Shown: positions 21,301-23,640 of the stretch, in pieces
How positions within the stretch are numbered: the first letter of the stretch is position 1
Layout: every line of letters starts with the position of its first letter
From: Apostichopus californicus
Lineage: Eukaryota > Echinodermata > Holothuroidea > Aspidochirotida > Stichopodidae
Reading direction: 5' to 3'
NCBI GenBank assembly: GCA_020650975.1
Contig: JAIPMN010006902.1
Location: 1 to 23,640 of the forward strand
DNA: 23,640 nt
Program-made: the position numbers and the translations under genes
The notes under the pieces: generated by a model
The model's database searches: none
What the model saw: the letters and a program-made list of their open reading frames with translations, nothing else
Told to the model about the DNA's origin: nothing

Positions 21301-23132
21301 GGACACATGTACAGCTACATAGATGACAGGGGAATGTCTATGGCAGTAGTTTAATACAGAACTGTATAGTATAATATGTGATATTTGACATAGAAGATAG
21401 TACTATGTTCTTGGTATATGTGTGTATGTGTTAGATACATGTTTGTGTATGAGGTGTATGCATGGTGGCGGTTGAATTGTTCATATGTGTTTTTTTGAGA
21501 CAGGAAAAAAATAGATGAAGGTACTAGCCAGTTGAATGTGATAAATGTTCTGAGAGTTATTACCTCAAAAGATGTGTGTTCATACCAACTGTTGGTATAC
21601 TGTATATGTGTATGTTTTTTTTTCAGACAGGCAAAAATAGATGAAGGTACTAGCAAGTTGAATGTGATTAATGTTCTGAGAGTTGTTACCTCAAAAGATG
21701 TGTGTTCATAGCCAACTGTTGGTATATATATGTGTGTTAGTTAGGTTAGAAGTATGTAGGATATATATAGTTGCTGTGGAAGTAGGTATAGTTACTATGG
21801 TAATTATTATTTGATTGAGAGATATAGCACAGGAATTGTACAGTATATAGAGACAGTTGTTGGTAAGCCACAGTAAAAGCAGATGACTGTAATATGCAGT
21901 TGCTATGGTATGTTGGATATATATATAGCACAGATGAAGTATCAGCTTAGTGGTTGAAATAGTGTGTTAGTGCTCCTCGAAGAACAGACGTGACTCAACG
22001 GAATTACATCATCCTCGATTGGTTGTTTTCTACCTCATCTAACTTTTGAAATCTATTATTAAACCTTCTCCATGTAGACTGATAGTCGTTAAAAGTTCTT
22101 TTAATCTCCCATCAGCATTTGCTCATGCTCTTCCTGTTTCCTGTACTTATACTTCCTGTACCTATACTTCCTGTTTCCTGTACCTACCCACTCTGTCCTT
22201 CTATTTGTGTGATTTTTTGTGACTGTATAACCTAAATAATGTCATAATTCAGCTGGAAATTATATTGAAAAATGTTACATATGTATTTTAGTTATATTTT
22301 ATGCATTGCTTCTGAAATGATCAGTCTCTTAGTAATTACTTGCATGCTGCATCATTATGTGTTATTTATTGTTAACACTGTAACCATGCATAGGCCTATA
22401 TATCCAACCCAGTACTTGTACTGGTAGGCTGACCTCTATCTTCCATCTCCCAACCCTTACTTATTTGACCTTTATATCATTTCAATTTATCGTTTCTTAT
22501 AACAATTGCATGTTTTGTTTTATTTGTGGCATAAATTTCACAATAAATCCTGGAAGTCTTGAAAAATGTGGGAAAAAAACAACTTAATACTTTGTGTAGG
22601 CCTTACTTGTATATAGCAGATGTGTCTATCCTAGCCTGCTTTACATACAGGAATTGTCATTAATTCTCAAAAATTGAGAAATAAATAAATTAGCAGCTAA
22701 TGCTTACTGTTTAGGTTCAAACAGGAATATACGTATAAATACACAGATCTGCTTTATACAGACCACAAGTACATTATGCTGATTATTTACCTTAATTATG
22801 GTTCTCCTATCCATGTTCACAAATAGTTTCATGTAGATTTATAATTAACATATTTTGATTTTGTAGAAAAAGCCTTTTTTTTTTTTAAATGAATAGTGTT
22901 TTCACCAGACTTCATTCTTTTTATGTTTGTAAATTATTTTGTATTTTTTAATTATTTTTAATTATTTTTAATTAAATTTTGGGCGGCAGATTTATAGACT
23001 ATATAACTAATTTTGTCTTCTTAAATTGACTCAGGTCCAAACAAAGCATCGGTTAAGGATTTCTGGAGGATGGTGTGGCAAGAGAACTGCGGAATAGTTG
23101 TGATGTTAACGAACGTATCAGAAGGAGGAAAG
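35..23132 (+). CDS. Partial R2B-like receptor protein tyrosine phosphatase gene (20 exons, both ends outside window)
   Basis: This is the whole gene model, joining exons 35-310, 1027-1335, 1714-1778, 3481-3709, 4198-4509, 6587-6877, 8016-8251, 9213-9282, 10172-10281, 11559-11778, 12526-12619, 13536-13770, 15969-16017, 17147-17243, 18160-18203, 19131-19369, 19859-19946, 20430-20506, 21154-21190 and 23035-23132. Every junction is AG/GT and phase-consistent, with no in-frame stop over about 1058 residues. The product is a single-pass plasma membrane receptor that would dephosphorylate phosphotyrosine in the cytoplasm and bind cells or matrix outside. Domain order seen: Ig, seven FN3, transmembrane helix, basic juxtamembrane, start of phosphatase domain 1. 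The membrane-proximal FN3 and the KNRYGNI region resemble the R2B group (MAM-Ig-FN3x4 in vertebrates). A MAM domain, if present, would be upstream. The catalytic loop and any second phosphatase domain would be downstream. Group assignment is from recalled family features, not a search; an R2A/LAR-like origin is less likely. Confidence 0.9.
311..1026 (+). other. Intron 1
   Basis: Phase-1 intron of 716 bp. It holds a poly(G) tract near 466-479 (ten G, then GA-rich sequence). Nothing else recognisable. Confidence 0.85.
1027..1335 (+). CDS. Exon 2: FN3 domain 1
   Basis: The acceptor follows the pyrimidine tract tctcgtaccctcccag; the donor is g|gtaata at 1336. The 309-nt exon is phase 1-1 and holds a whole FN3 domain. 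Hallmarks are the B-strand tryptophan (IALSWRAW), the C-strand VVNYRIKL, and LLPDTVYRIRISVV before the F strand. The tail REGLGGRG followed by TTACG resembles the end of the first FN3 in R2B receptors, which has a Gly-rich loop and then a cysteine. There are two N-glycosylation sequons (NIT, NST). In-frame bases upstream of 1027 read open but lie in the intron. Confidence 0.88.
1336..1713 (+). other. Intron 2
   Basis: Phase-1 intron of 378 bp. No repeat or gene recognised; the short open frames across it lack any conserved feature. Confidence 0.85.
1714..1778 (+). CDS. Exon 3: FN3 domain 2, N-terminal part
   Basis: This 65-nt exon is too short to show as an ORF. The acceptor is ctctttgttttag and the donor is cag|gttagt. 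It enters in phase 1 and leaves in phase 0, reading VPAAPTLQLSSSGSRGATFAVQ when the split first codon is included. The Pro-rich start is the usual opening of an FN3 domain, and the frame joins exactly to the next exon at 3481. Confidence 0.8.
1986..2058. repeat. C-rich tandem duplication
   Basis: Two copies of a unit of about 36 bp reading tctgtc, then C-rich ctccccacccccc, then A-run and tagtgg. They differ by a few bases. Confidence 0.7.
2938..3113 (+). repeat. Dispersed repeat, copy A
   Basis: Similar along most of its length to 15470-15615. Shared blocks include caatatttatag, ttttacagcctgt, tgacattatga, gtagtcagtatt and aaccaaccaaatta. Family not recognised. Confidence 0.7.
3307..3390. 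repeat. (ctttacttaa)n microsatellite
   Basis: Six exact 10-bp units from 3331 to 3390, preceded by shorter variants from about 3307. It ends about 90 bp upstream of the exon 4 acceptor. Confidence 0.95.
3481..3709 (+). CDS. Exon 4: FN3 domain 2, C-terminal part
   Basis: The acceptor is ctcttatttcag and the donor g|gtattg at 3710. The exon is 229 nt, phase 0 to phase 1. It starts FPSVEERNCRTV and contains LIPCSPYRYRVQISS, which matches the FN3 E-F region with its conserved tyrosines (LxPxxxYxxRV). A cysteine pair (RNC and IPC) may form a disulphide, as in some FN3 domains of R2B receptors. The domain is split by a phase-0 intron of 1702 bp. Confidence 0.85.
3710..4197 (+). other. Intron 4
   Basis: Phase-1 intron of 488 bp. 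Contains a short tandem of ggttgctatggtaat near 4108-4136; nothing else recognised. Confidence 0.85.
4198..4509 (+). CDS. Exon 5: FN3 domain 3
   Basis: The acceptor is gcaatctaacag and the donor cag|gtgagg. The 312-nt exon is phase 1-1 and codes for a complete FN3 domain. It has LRLTWESP (B-strand Trp), VDGYVVRYEP (C strand), IIQDLEHNAQYWISVVAVG (E-F region) and one sequon (NST). A second, shifted open frame over the same bases (4262-4468) is only a shadow. Cysteines at NRCPV and ITCSS could pair. Confidence 0.9.
4510..6586 (+). other. Intron 5
   Basis: Phase-1 intron of 2077 bp. It holds full copy 1 of the TTAA element (5081-5449). The remainder, 4510-5080 and 5450-6586, is AT-rich with no feature recognised. 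Confidence 0.85.
5081..5449. mobile_element. TTAA-flanked MITE (piggyBac-like), copy 1
   Basis: The element is bounded by TTAA at 5081-5084 and 5446-5449. The left end after TTAA reads aggcattgaagactcgcccc; the right end, reverse-complemented, reads agggtgtgaagactcgcgc. That is a roughly 19-bp terminal inverted repeat with a core tgaagactcgc. The body is 369 bp with no transposase frame. TTAA target duplication is typical of piggyBac-type transposons, so this is a non-autonomous relative by inference. A second nearly full copy is at 13784-14152 and a truncated one at 15677-15838. Confidence 0.85.
6587..6877 (+). CDS. Exon 6: FN3 domain 4
   Basis: The acceptor is ttctctaaattag and the donor gatg|gtgagc. 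The 291-nt exon is phase 1-1 and codes for a complete FN3 domain: VPSSPPRNVIL start, LTFEWKPL, ILKYGWRL, LVPYTSYSFSARAF, and the typical TEIGPGRFSDP G-strand loop. There are two sequons (NTS, NGS). The frame stays open a little past the donor, but the GTGAGC donor and the phase match to exon 7 fix the end at 6877. Confidence 0.9.
6878..8015 (+). other. Intron 6
   Basis: Phase-1 intron of 1138 bp. It has a run of fourteen G at 7342-7355. Several overlapping open frames (7181-7758) have no recognisable domain. No mobile element recognised. Confidence 0.85.
8016..8251 (+). CDS. Exon 7: FN3 domain 5, N-terminal part
   Basis: The acceptor is cctctctttgcag and the donor aag|gtaagc at 8252. The exon is 236 nt, phase 1 to phase 0. 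It reads VPPQMEVPIS then IQVKWTPPSPPHG (B-strand Trp), IIQYDICYQP and ITNLDSNSNYSVK, the beginning of an FN3 domain up to the F strand. Four sequons (NLS, NET, NLS, NYS) make it the most heavily glycosylated candidate domain. The donor is also the first unit of the minisatellite that follows. Confidence 0.88.
8249..8938 (+). repeat. Minisatellite of about 27-bp units carrying splice-donor-like sequence
   Basis: About 25 degenerate units of the form aaggtaagcattacatctgaccccatt fill the region, in shorter form a(a/g)ggtaagc plus tctgaccccatt. The first unit starts with the last three exon 7 bases and its donor. The left part (to about 8460) shows a higher-order period of three units; the right part (from about 8600) shows alternating aggtaacc and caagcac units. 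The array has frames open on both strands, but they are repetitive and not coding. Confidence 0.93.
8252..9212 (+). other. Intron 7
   Basis: Phase-0 intron of 961 bp inside FN3-5. Its first roughly 690 bp are a minisatellite (8249-8938); the remaining 270 bp are unique AT-rich sequence leading to the exon 8 acceptor. Confidence 0.85.
9213..9282 (+). CDS. Exon 8: FN3 domain 5, C-terminal part
   Basis: This 70-nt exon is too short to show as an ORF. The acceptor is tctcatcatcaaag and the donor gag|gtatgt. It goes from phase 0 to phase 1 and reads VRAHTSIGYGGWSLPLHR and on to ITAEG. V-R-A-x-T-x-x-G-x-G is the standard FN3 F-G hairpin and continues SVK from exon 7 exactly. A phase-0 intron at this F-strand point also splits FN3 domains of vertebrate receptor phosphatases. 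Confidence 0.85.
9441..9488. repeat. 48-bp near-perfect palindrome
   Basis: The arms 9441-9463 and 9466-9488 are 23 bp each with one mismatch (G-U compatible in RNA) and a 2-base centre. The flanks ggtgcaa (about 9419) and ttgcacc (about 9510) are also inverted, so the palindrome may be the core of a foldback element of about 100 bp. Confidence 0.9.
9529..9616. repeat. Hairpin-rich gtccccgat repeat
   Basis: A short internal palindrome gtccccgattttcggggac is followed by three more gtcccc/tccccga motifs in about 90 bp. This looks like an end fragment of a dispersed DNA element; family not certain. Confidence 0.6.
10172..10281 (+). CDS. Exon 9: FN3 domain 6, N-terminal part
   Basis: The acceptor is tttccgtattctacag and the donor aag|gtaggg. 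The exon is 110 nt, phase 1 to phase 0. It encodes EPGPPSNLRV, VTILWDVPRKPQG and IRSYK, which is the opening, B strand and start of the C strand of an FN3 domain. Bases before 10172 read open but hold no conserved domain sequence. Confidence 0.88.
10282..11558 (+). other. Intron 9
   Basis: Phase-0 intron of 1277 bp inside FN3-6. It contains a SINE copy at 11252-11503; 10282-11250 holds nothing recognised. Confidence 0.85.
11252..11503 (-). mobile_element. tRNA-derived SINE, copy 1
   Basis: On the minus strand the element starts at 11503 with aggagtgttagctcagtgg (A-box-like tagctcagtgg) and has a B-box-like ggtccccagttcaagtc about 45 bp in. A body of unknown origin follows, and it ends at 11252-11276 in an (ataca)-type tetranucleotide tail, seen on + as repeated tgta. 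It matches copy 2 (18219-18474) over its whole length. Orientation is antisense to the gene. Confidence 0.88.
11559..11778 (+). CDS. Exon 10: FN3 domain 6, C-terminal part
   Basis: The acceptor is gtctttccttccttag and the donor gag|gtgaga. The exon is 220 nt, phase 0 to phase 1. It begins IEYRAVSRPY and contains LNGLDPSTVYEIKVRASTSA, then GYGEPAV and one sequon (NAT). The pattern Y-x-I/V-x-Y-x-A-V-S and then V-R-A-S-T-x-x-G-x-G-x-P resembles the third FN3 of vertebrate R2B receptors, which sits next to the membrane-proximal one, as here. Confidence 0.88.
11779..12525 (+). other. Intron 10
   Basis: Phase-1 intron of 747 bp, more than half of it a hAT-like element (12018-12431). Confidence 0.85.
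12018..12431. mobile_element. hAT-like non-autonomous element (414 bp) with 8-bp target duplication
   Basis: The target duplication caccctac is present at 12010-12017 and again at 12432-12439. The ends are inverted repeats: left cagggggttaggaagc, right (reverse-complemented) cagggggtaggagcc. Eight-base duplications and CAGGG-type ends fit the hAT superfamily. The body is G-rich, AT-rich in the middle, and has no transposase frame. Confidence 0.85.
12526..12619 (+). CDS. Exon 11: membrane-proximal FN3 domain 7, part 1
   Basis: This 94-nt exon has acceptor tttcgtacacag and donor ac|gtgagt, phase 1 to phase 2. The correct frame reads DLQPANVDDIVPQREGSTAV and continues ISLPPLEQTFAT. It differs from the longer frame visible at 12346-12585. 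The phase-2 exit is required by exon 12, which starts with the third base of a codon. Its short B strand without tryptophan (TAVISLPP) matches the membrane-proximal FN3 of R2B receptors, where this position is also aliphatic. Confidence 0.78.
12620..13535 (+). other. Intron 11
   Basis: Phase-2 intron of 916 bp. It has a run of twelve C followed by an A run (13182-13202); nothing else recognised. Confidence 0.85.
13536..13770 (+). CDS. Exon 12: membrane-proximal FN3 domain 7, part 2 (KRRR site, GDNKTY motif)
   Basis: The acceptor is ttttatcattttcag and the donor ggg|gtaaga. The exon is 235 nt, phase 2 to phase 0. It reads GYLVRVKLTQAKRRRAADEF, then DYIAAEL, FTVGDNKTYGRF (GDNKTY at 13675-13692) and KSYELYILTVSSVNG. 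The Y-x-A-A-E-L, F-T-x-GDNKTY and Pro-Leu...KSY series is the signature of the membrane-proximal FN3 of R2B phosphatases and is the best single argument for the family call. KRRR (13570-13581) lies where those receptors carry their furin-type cleavage site. Two sequons (NKT, NKS) are present. Confidence 0.9.
13784..14152. mobile_element. TTAA-flanked MITE (piggyBac-like), copy 2
   Basis: Same element and orientation as 5081-5449, highly similar throughout, including ctggacctgagatgtccatc and tctgggatcgatggtggtgt. The left TTAA is intact at 13784-13787; the right one reads ttag. The left end lies only 13 bp from the exon 12 donor. Confidence 0.87.
14649..14800. mobile_element. Foldback element with 40-bp arms
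   Basis: Arms 14649-14688 and 14761-14800 (atcaacggtctagcgtgcgt... and its inverse) match at 39 of 40 positions. The central 72 bp are themselves partly inverted (gatgcac...gtgcatc with ggagcccg between), so the entire 152 bp could form one long hairpin. No coding capacity. Probably a MITE or foldback transposon; similarity to flanks gggttc/gaacagggtt suggests arms may extend to about 14641-14812. Confidence 0.88.
14910..14940. repeat. Solo fragment of foldback arm
   Basis: Shares 22 identical bases (14912-14933, cgtgcgttactcacaggatt then aa) with the left arm of the foldback at 14649. It is bounded by an inverted pair accgtg/cacggt at 14910 and 14935. Confidence 0.75.
15470..15615 (+). repeat. 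Dispersed repeat, copy B
   Basis: Similar to 2938-3113, same orientation, shorter by internal deletions. Immediately upstream is a G-rich stretch (15398-15430), like the G-rich stretch before copy A, so the full repeat may include it. Confidence 0.7.
15677..15838. mobile_element. Truncated TTAA-element copy 3
   Basis: Matches the middle of the TTAA element (agatgtccatcgctgta through ctgttgcacctcattcaa) but lacks both termini. Same orientation as copies 1 and 2. Confidence 0.85.
15969..16017 (+). CDS. Exon 13: end of FN3 domain 7
   Basis: This 49-nt exon has acceptor ttctttctcacag and donor aaag|gtatgg, phase 0 to phase 1. It reads TTANVSGPAIVLAAIK and supplies the G strand of the last FN3 domain, after SSVNG of exon 12. 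One sequon (NVS). Its small size makes it easy for gene finders to miss, but both splice sites and phases fit. Confidence 0.78.
16018..17146 (+). other. Intron 13
   Basis: Phase-1 intron of 1129 bp. It has a short (ata)n run near 16210, a segment at about 16678-16740 resembling 20199-20262, and a run of eleven G near 16980-16990. Otherwise unremarkable. Confidence 0.85.
17147..17243 (+). CDS. Exon 14: transmembrane helix
   Basis: The acceptor is gattacttttacag and the donor aaaag|gtttgt. The exon is 97 nt, phase 1 to phase 2. It encodes EVVTTGGPA followed by about 22 uninterrupted hydrophobic residues (VVIILTILVILIVVCVLVIV) and then the basic stop-transfer residues YKR. There are no charged residues inside the helix. 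This fixes the topology: everything before is extracellular and everything after cytoplasmic. Confidence 0.92.
17244..18159 (+). other. Intron 14
   Basis: Phase-2 intron of 916 bp. It contains a hAT-like element (17397-17742) and a poly(C) run near 18090-18101. Confidence 0.85.
17397..17742. mobile_element. hAT-like non-autonomous element (346 bp) with perfect 8-bp target duplication
   Basis: The ends are perfect inverted repeats, cagtggcggagc and gctccgccactg. The 8-bp target duplication cttccaag is at 17389-17396 and 17743-17750. Inside the ends are matching G-rich and C-rich blocks. No transposase frame. The exact 8-bp duplication and CAGTGGCGG ends are typical of hAT MITEs. Confidence 0.93.
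18160..18203 (+). CDS. Exon 15: juxtamembrane micro-exon
   Basis: This 44-nt exon has acceptor ttgcatcatttcag and donor gag|gtaaat, phase 2 to phase 1. It reads RKSIKRWRESKADER, a highly basic cytoplasmic stretch right after the membrane. The split arginine codon AG|G with exon 14 and the phase match with exon 16 support it. A SINE begins about 15 bp past its donor. Confidence 0.78.
18219..18474 (-). mobile_element. tRNA-derived SINE, copy 2
   Basis: Same family and orientation as 11252-11503. The minus strand reads aggagtgttagctcagtgg at the 5' end (18474) and ggtccccggttcgagtcac, a near-canonical RNA polymerase III B box. The tail is repeated tatg/tgta on + at 18219-18248. It starts about 15 bp past the exon 15 donor and is antisense to the gene. 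Confidence 0.9.
18493..18714. mobile_element. Insertion flanked by 17-18 bp duplication (retroposon-like)
   Basis: The sequence aaagggagtaatgtctt at 18476-18492 recurs almost unchanged at 18715-18732. The intervening 222 bp start in an agagatag-rich stretch and end in an (at/ac) simple repeat. A long flanking duplication and simple-repeat tail suggest a LINE or SINE type fragment. The flank is itself part of a 16-bp tandem (see 18715-18770). Confidence 0.6.
18715..18770. repeat. Short tandem of ggggtaatgtcttgga
   Basis: Three degenerate 16-bp units next to the insertion; a fourth unit lies on its other side at 18479-18492. Confidence 0.7.
19131..19369 (+). CDS. Exon 16: juxtamembrane region and N-terminal helix of phosphatase domain 1
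   Basis: The acceptor is gttgtttccataacag and the donor gag|gtttgt. The exon is 239 nt, phase 1 to phase 0. It starts VPEQNGAKKDKF, runs through a low-complexity acidic/Ser-Ala part (MNASASLDNLANSPARE) and a strongly basic cluster (KPSKKKSLKKLQK), and ends with INLADLAAYVKTKK...LVQEYE. The last part is the helix-turn-helix (wedge) segment that opens receptor phosphatase domains, where E-Y-E/Q precedes the catalytic core. The whole juxtamembrane is only about 70 residues, much shorter than in vertebrate R2B receptors. Confidence 0.9.
19370..19858 (+). other. Intron 16
   Basis: Phase-0 intron of 489 bp. Contains a pyrimidine-rich stretch (19438-19500) and the hammerhead-like motif at 19588-19626. 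Confidence 0.85.
19588..19626 (+). ncRNA. Hammerhead-ribozyme-like motif
   Basis: Stem I gcct (19588-19591) pairs with aggc (19623-19626). The core ctgaaga (19592-19598) fits CUGANGA. One extra A follows, then stem II gatcc/ggatc (19600-19604, 19610-19614) closed by tgcta, then gaaa (19615-19618) and cgtc ending at the expected cleavage base C19622. Stem III would be the self-complementary acgt, so cleavage would need a dimer, as proposed for hammerheads in Penelope-like retroelements. The extra A between core and stem II departs from the consensus, so activity is doubtful. Confidence 0.5.
19859..19946 (+). CDS. Exon 17: phosphatase domain 1, KNRY motif
   Basis: This 88-nt exon has acceptor cattaatttctag and donor t|gtaagt, phase 0 to phase 1. 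It reads MLTDGLLSSCDVASKPEN, then KTKNRYGNIIP. KNRY (19919-19930) is the phosphotyrosine-recognition motif of classical tyrosine phosphatases, whose Tyr stacks on the substrate ring. The preceding C-D-V-A-x-K-x-x-N resembles W-D-V-A-K-K-x-Q-N of R2B domains. The ATG at the start is an internal Met, not a translation start. Confidence 0.92.
19947..20429 (+). other. Intron 17
   Basis: Phase-1 intron of 483 bp. A segment at about 20199-20262 resembles 16678-16740; otherwise nothing recognised. Confidence 0.85.
20430..20506 (+). CDS. Exon 18: phosphatase domain 1, YDHSRV and DYISAS motifs
   Basis: This 77-nt exon has acceptor ctttgttcgcag and donor gat|gtaagt, phase 1 to phase 0. It reads YDHSRVVLATINNDPHS and then DYISASYID (20480-20506). 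The family consensus here is DYINA(N/S)YIDGY, so Ser replaces the nearly invariant Asn (codon 20489-20491). The split Tyr codon T|AT joins exon 17 exactly. Confidence 0.92.
20507..21153 (+). other. Intron 18
   Basis: Phase-0 intron of 647 bp with two C-rich tracts (20572-20585 and 20637-20654). Nothing else recognised. Confidence 0.85.
21154..21190 (+). CDS. Exon 19: phosphatase domain 1, YIACHGP motif
   Basis: This 37-nt micro-exon has acceptor ccaaatgttttcag and donor catg|gtatgt, phase 0 to phase 1. It reads GYKSPRKYIACH, and the following G is completed by exon 20. The consensus for this stretch is Y-I-A-(T/C)-Q-G-P. Cys at the T position is tolerated in the family, but His in place of Gln (codon 21187-21189) is unusual. 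Confidence 0.9.
21483..21728. repeat. Tandem duplication, period about 126 bp
   Basis: Copies start near 21483 and 21609. Both contain atagatgaaggtactag, gttgaatgtgat, atgttctgagagtt and cctcaaaagatgtgtgttca, with about ten differences. Confidence 0.9.
22128..22190. repeat. cttcctgtttcctgtacc tandem
   Basis: Imperfect repeats of cttcctgt, ttcctgtac and cttatacttcctgtac over about 60 bp. Confidence 0.7.
23035..23132 (+). CDS. Exon 20: phosphatase domain 1, DFWRMVW motif
   Basis: This 98-nt exon has acceptor cttaaattgactcag and donor aag|gtcagt, phase 1 to phase 0. It reads GPNKASVKDFWRMVWQENCG and IVVMLTNVSEGGK. DFWRMVWQ (23058-23081) and IVMLTN are conserved core motifs of classical tyrosine phosphatases. 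The next expected residues (K-C-x-x-Y-W-P) are not in the window, so the gene continues beyond 23640. Confidence 0.93.
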
Positions 23133-23640
23133 GTCAGTAGTTTGTTATCTCCAACGATAAAGATATTATTTGCTTTTCTTTGCCTTACACAATATTGCAT
23201 TTTTGCAGGGGAAACAATTAGGAGTGGGTGGGGGGGGGGGTGGCAAAGAATGGTAGTTTTGTTCAAGAGGGAATATAATATAAATATATATTGATCTCAA
23301 ATGTTAATACAAAGATGATTTGCATTTTTTAGTAGCATATGCAGTTTCATACAATTTTAATATGGTGATTTATGCAATGTCTTTAAGAGTTACCATATCT
23401 GCCAATGATCGCTGAATTGCAGTAAAAGTAAGAATAATTTTTATGGAGATTTGGCCACATGACTTGAATGTGGTGTAGCACAGAAATAGAAATAGAAACA
23501 TGTAACTGAAAAAAGAAAATTGTCAAAGTAAAGTATTTTTATTAGTGAAGATATTTTCGATTACCTCTGTAAATATAGTTCATAAACAGAAGCACAGAAA
23601 CGATGATGATTTTCTGTTTCTTTAGAGGGGTTAGATATAT
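23133..23640 (+). other. Intron 20 (start only)
   Basis: Begins after the exon 20 donor and runs off the window. Contains a poly(G) stretch near 23230-23241; no exon or repeat recognised. Confidence 0.8.

Larger units (their letters stand above)
21191..23034 (+). other. Intron 19
   Basis: Phase-1 intron of 1844 bp. Contains a 126-bp tandem duplication (21483-21728), a cttcctgtttcctgta tandem (about 22128-22190) and a ttttaatta triplet (about 22945-22978). The stretch 22190-22940 holds nothing recognised. Confidence 0.85.

Noticed and set aside
21612-21656. A micro-exon after the T-run and cag at about 21624
   Set aside because: It is inside a tandem duplication, and the phosphatase sequence joins exactly from 21190 to 23035 without it.

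Overview
The window is animal nuclear DNA. It is AT-rich and intron-dense, and it holds 20 consecutive coding exons of one gene on the + strand, separated by introns of roughly 0.4 to 2.2 kb. All exons have AG acceptors and GT donors, and all junctions keep one open reading frame. Both gene ends lie outside the window. Together the exons give about 3176 nt, or about 1058 residues. No second gene, rRNA, functional tRNA gene or promoter was found. The many short intronic transposons, poly(G)/poly(C) tracts and gene style suggest a marine invertebrate deuterostome, perhaps an echinoderm. That placement is an inference, not something the sequence proves.

The gene encodes a receptor-type protein tyrosine phosphatase. 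In order it has one Ig-like domain (35-310), seven fibronectin type III (FN3) domains (1027-16017), one transmembrane helix (17147-17243), a short basic juxtamembrane segment (18160-19369) and the start of the first phosphatase domain (19131-23132). The WPD loop and the catalytic HCX5R loop would lie downstream of the window. The membrane-proximal FN3 domain with its GDNKTY motif, the FN3-1 and FN3-6 features and the KNRYGNI stretch point to the R2B group (relatives of PTPRK, PTPRM, PTPRT and PTPRU). Vertebrate R2B proteins have four FN3 domains, whereas this gene has seven. Domain borders are all phase-1 introns, the classic arrangement for exon shuffling and in-frame skipping.

The introns are rich in small mobile elements: two full and one truncated copies of a roughly 369-bp element with TTAA ends (piggyBac-like MITE), two hAT-like MITEs each with perfect 8-bp target duplications (12018-12431, 17397-17742), two tRNA-derived SINE copies on the minus strand, a 152-bp foldback element with 40-bp arms (14649-14800), a 48-bp near-perfect palindrome (9441-9488), and an insertion split by a 17-bp duplication (18493-18714). 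A minisatellite of about 27 bp begins exactly at the exon 7 splice donor, and its units repeat that donor sequence. A hammerhead-ribozyme-like motif sits at 19588-19626.

The points most worth a second look are the donor-seeded minisatellite, the hammerhead-like motif, the unusual residues in otherwise invariant phosphatase motifs, and the enlarged FN3 array with a basic site where R2B receptors are cleaved by furin-type proteases.
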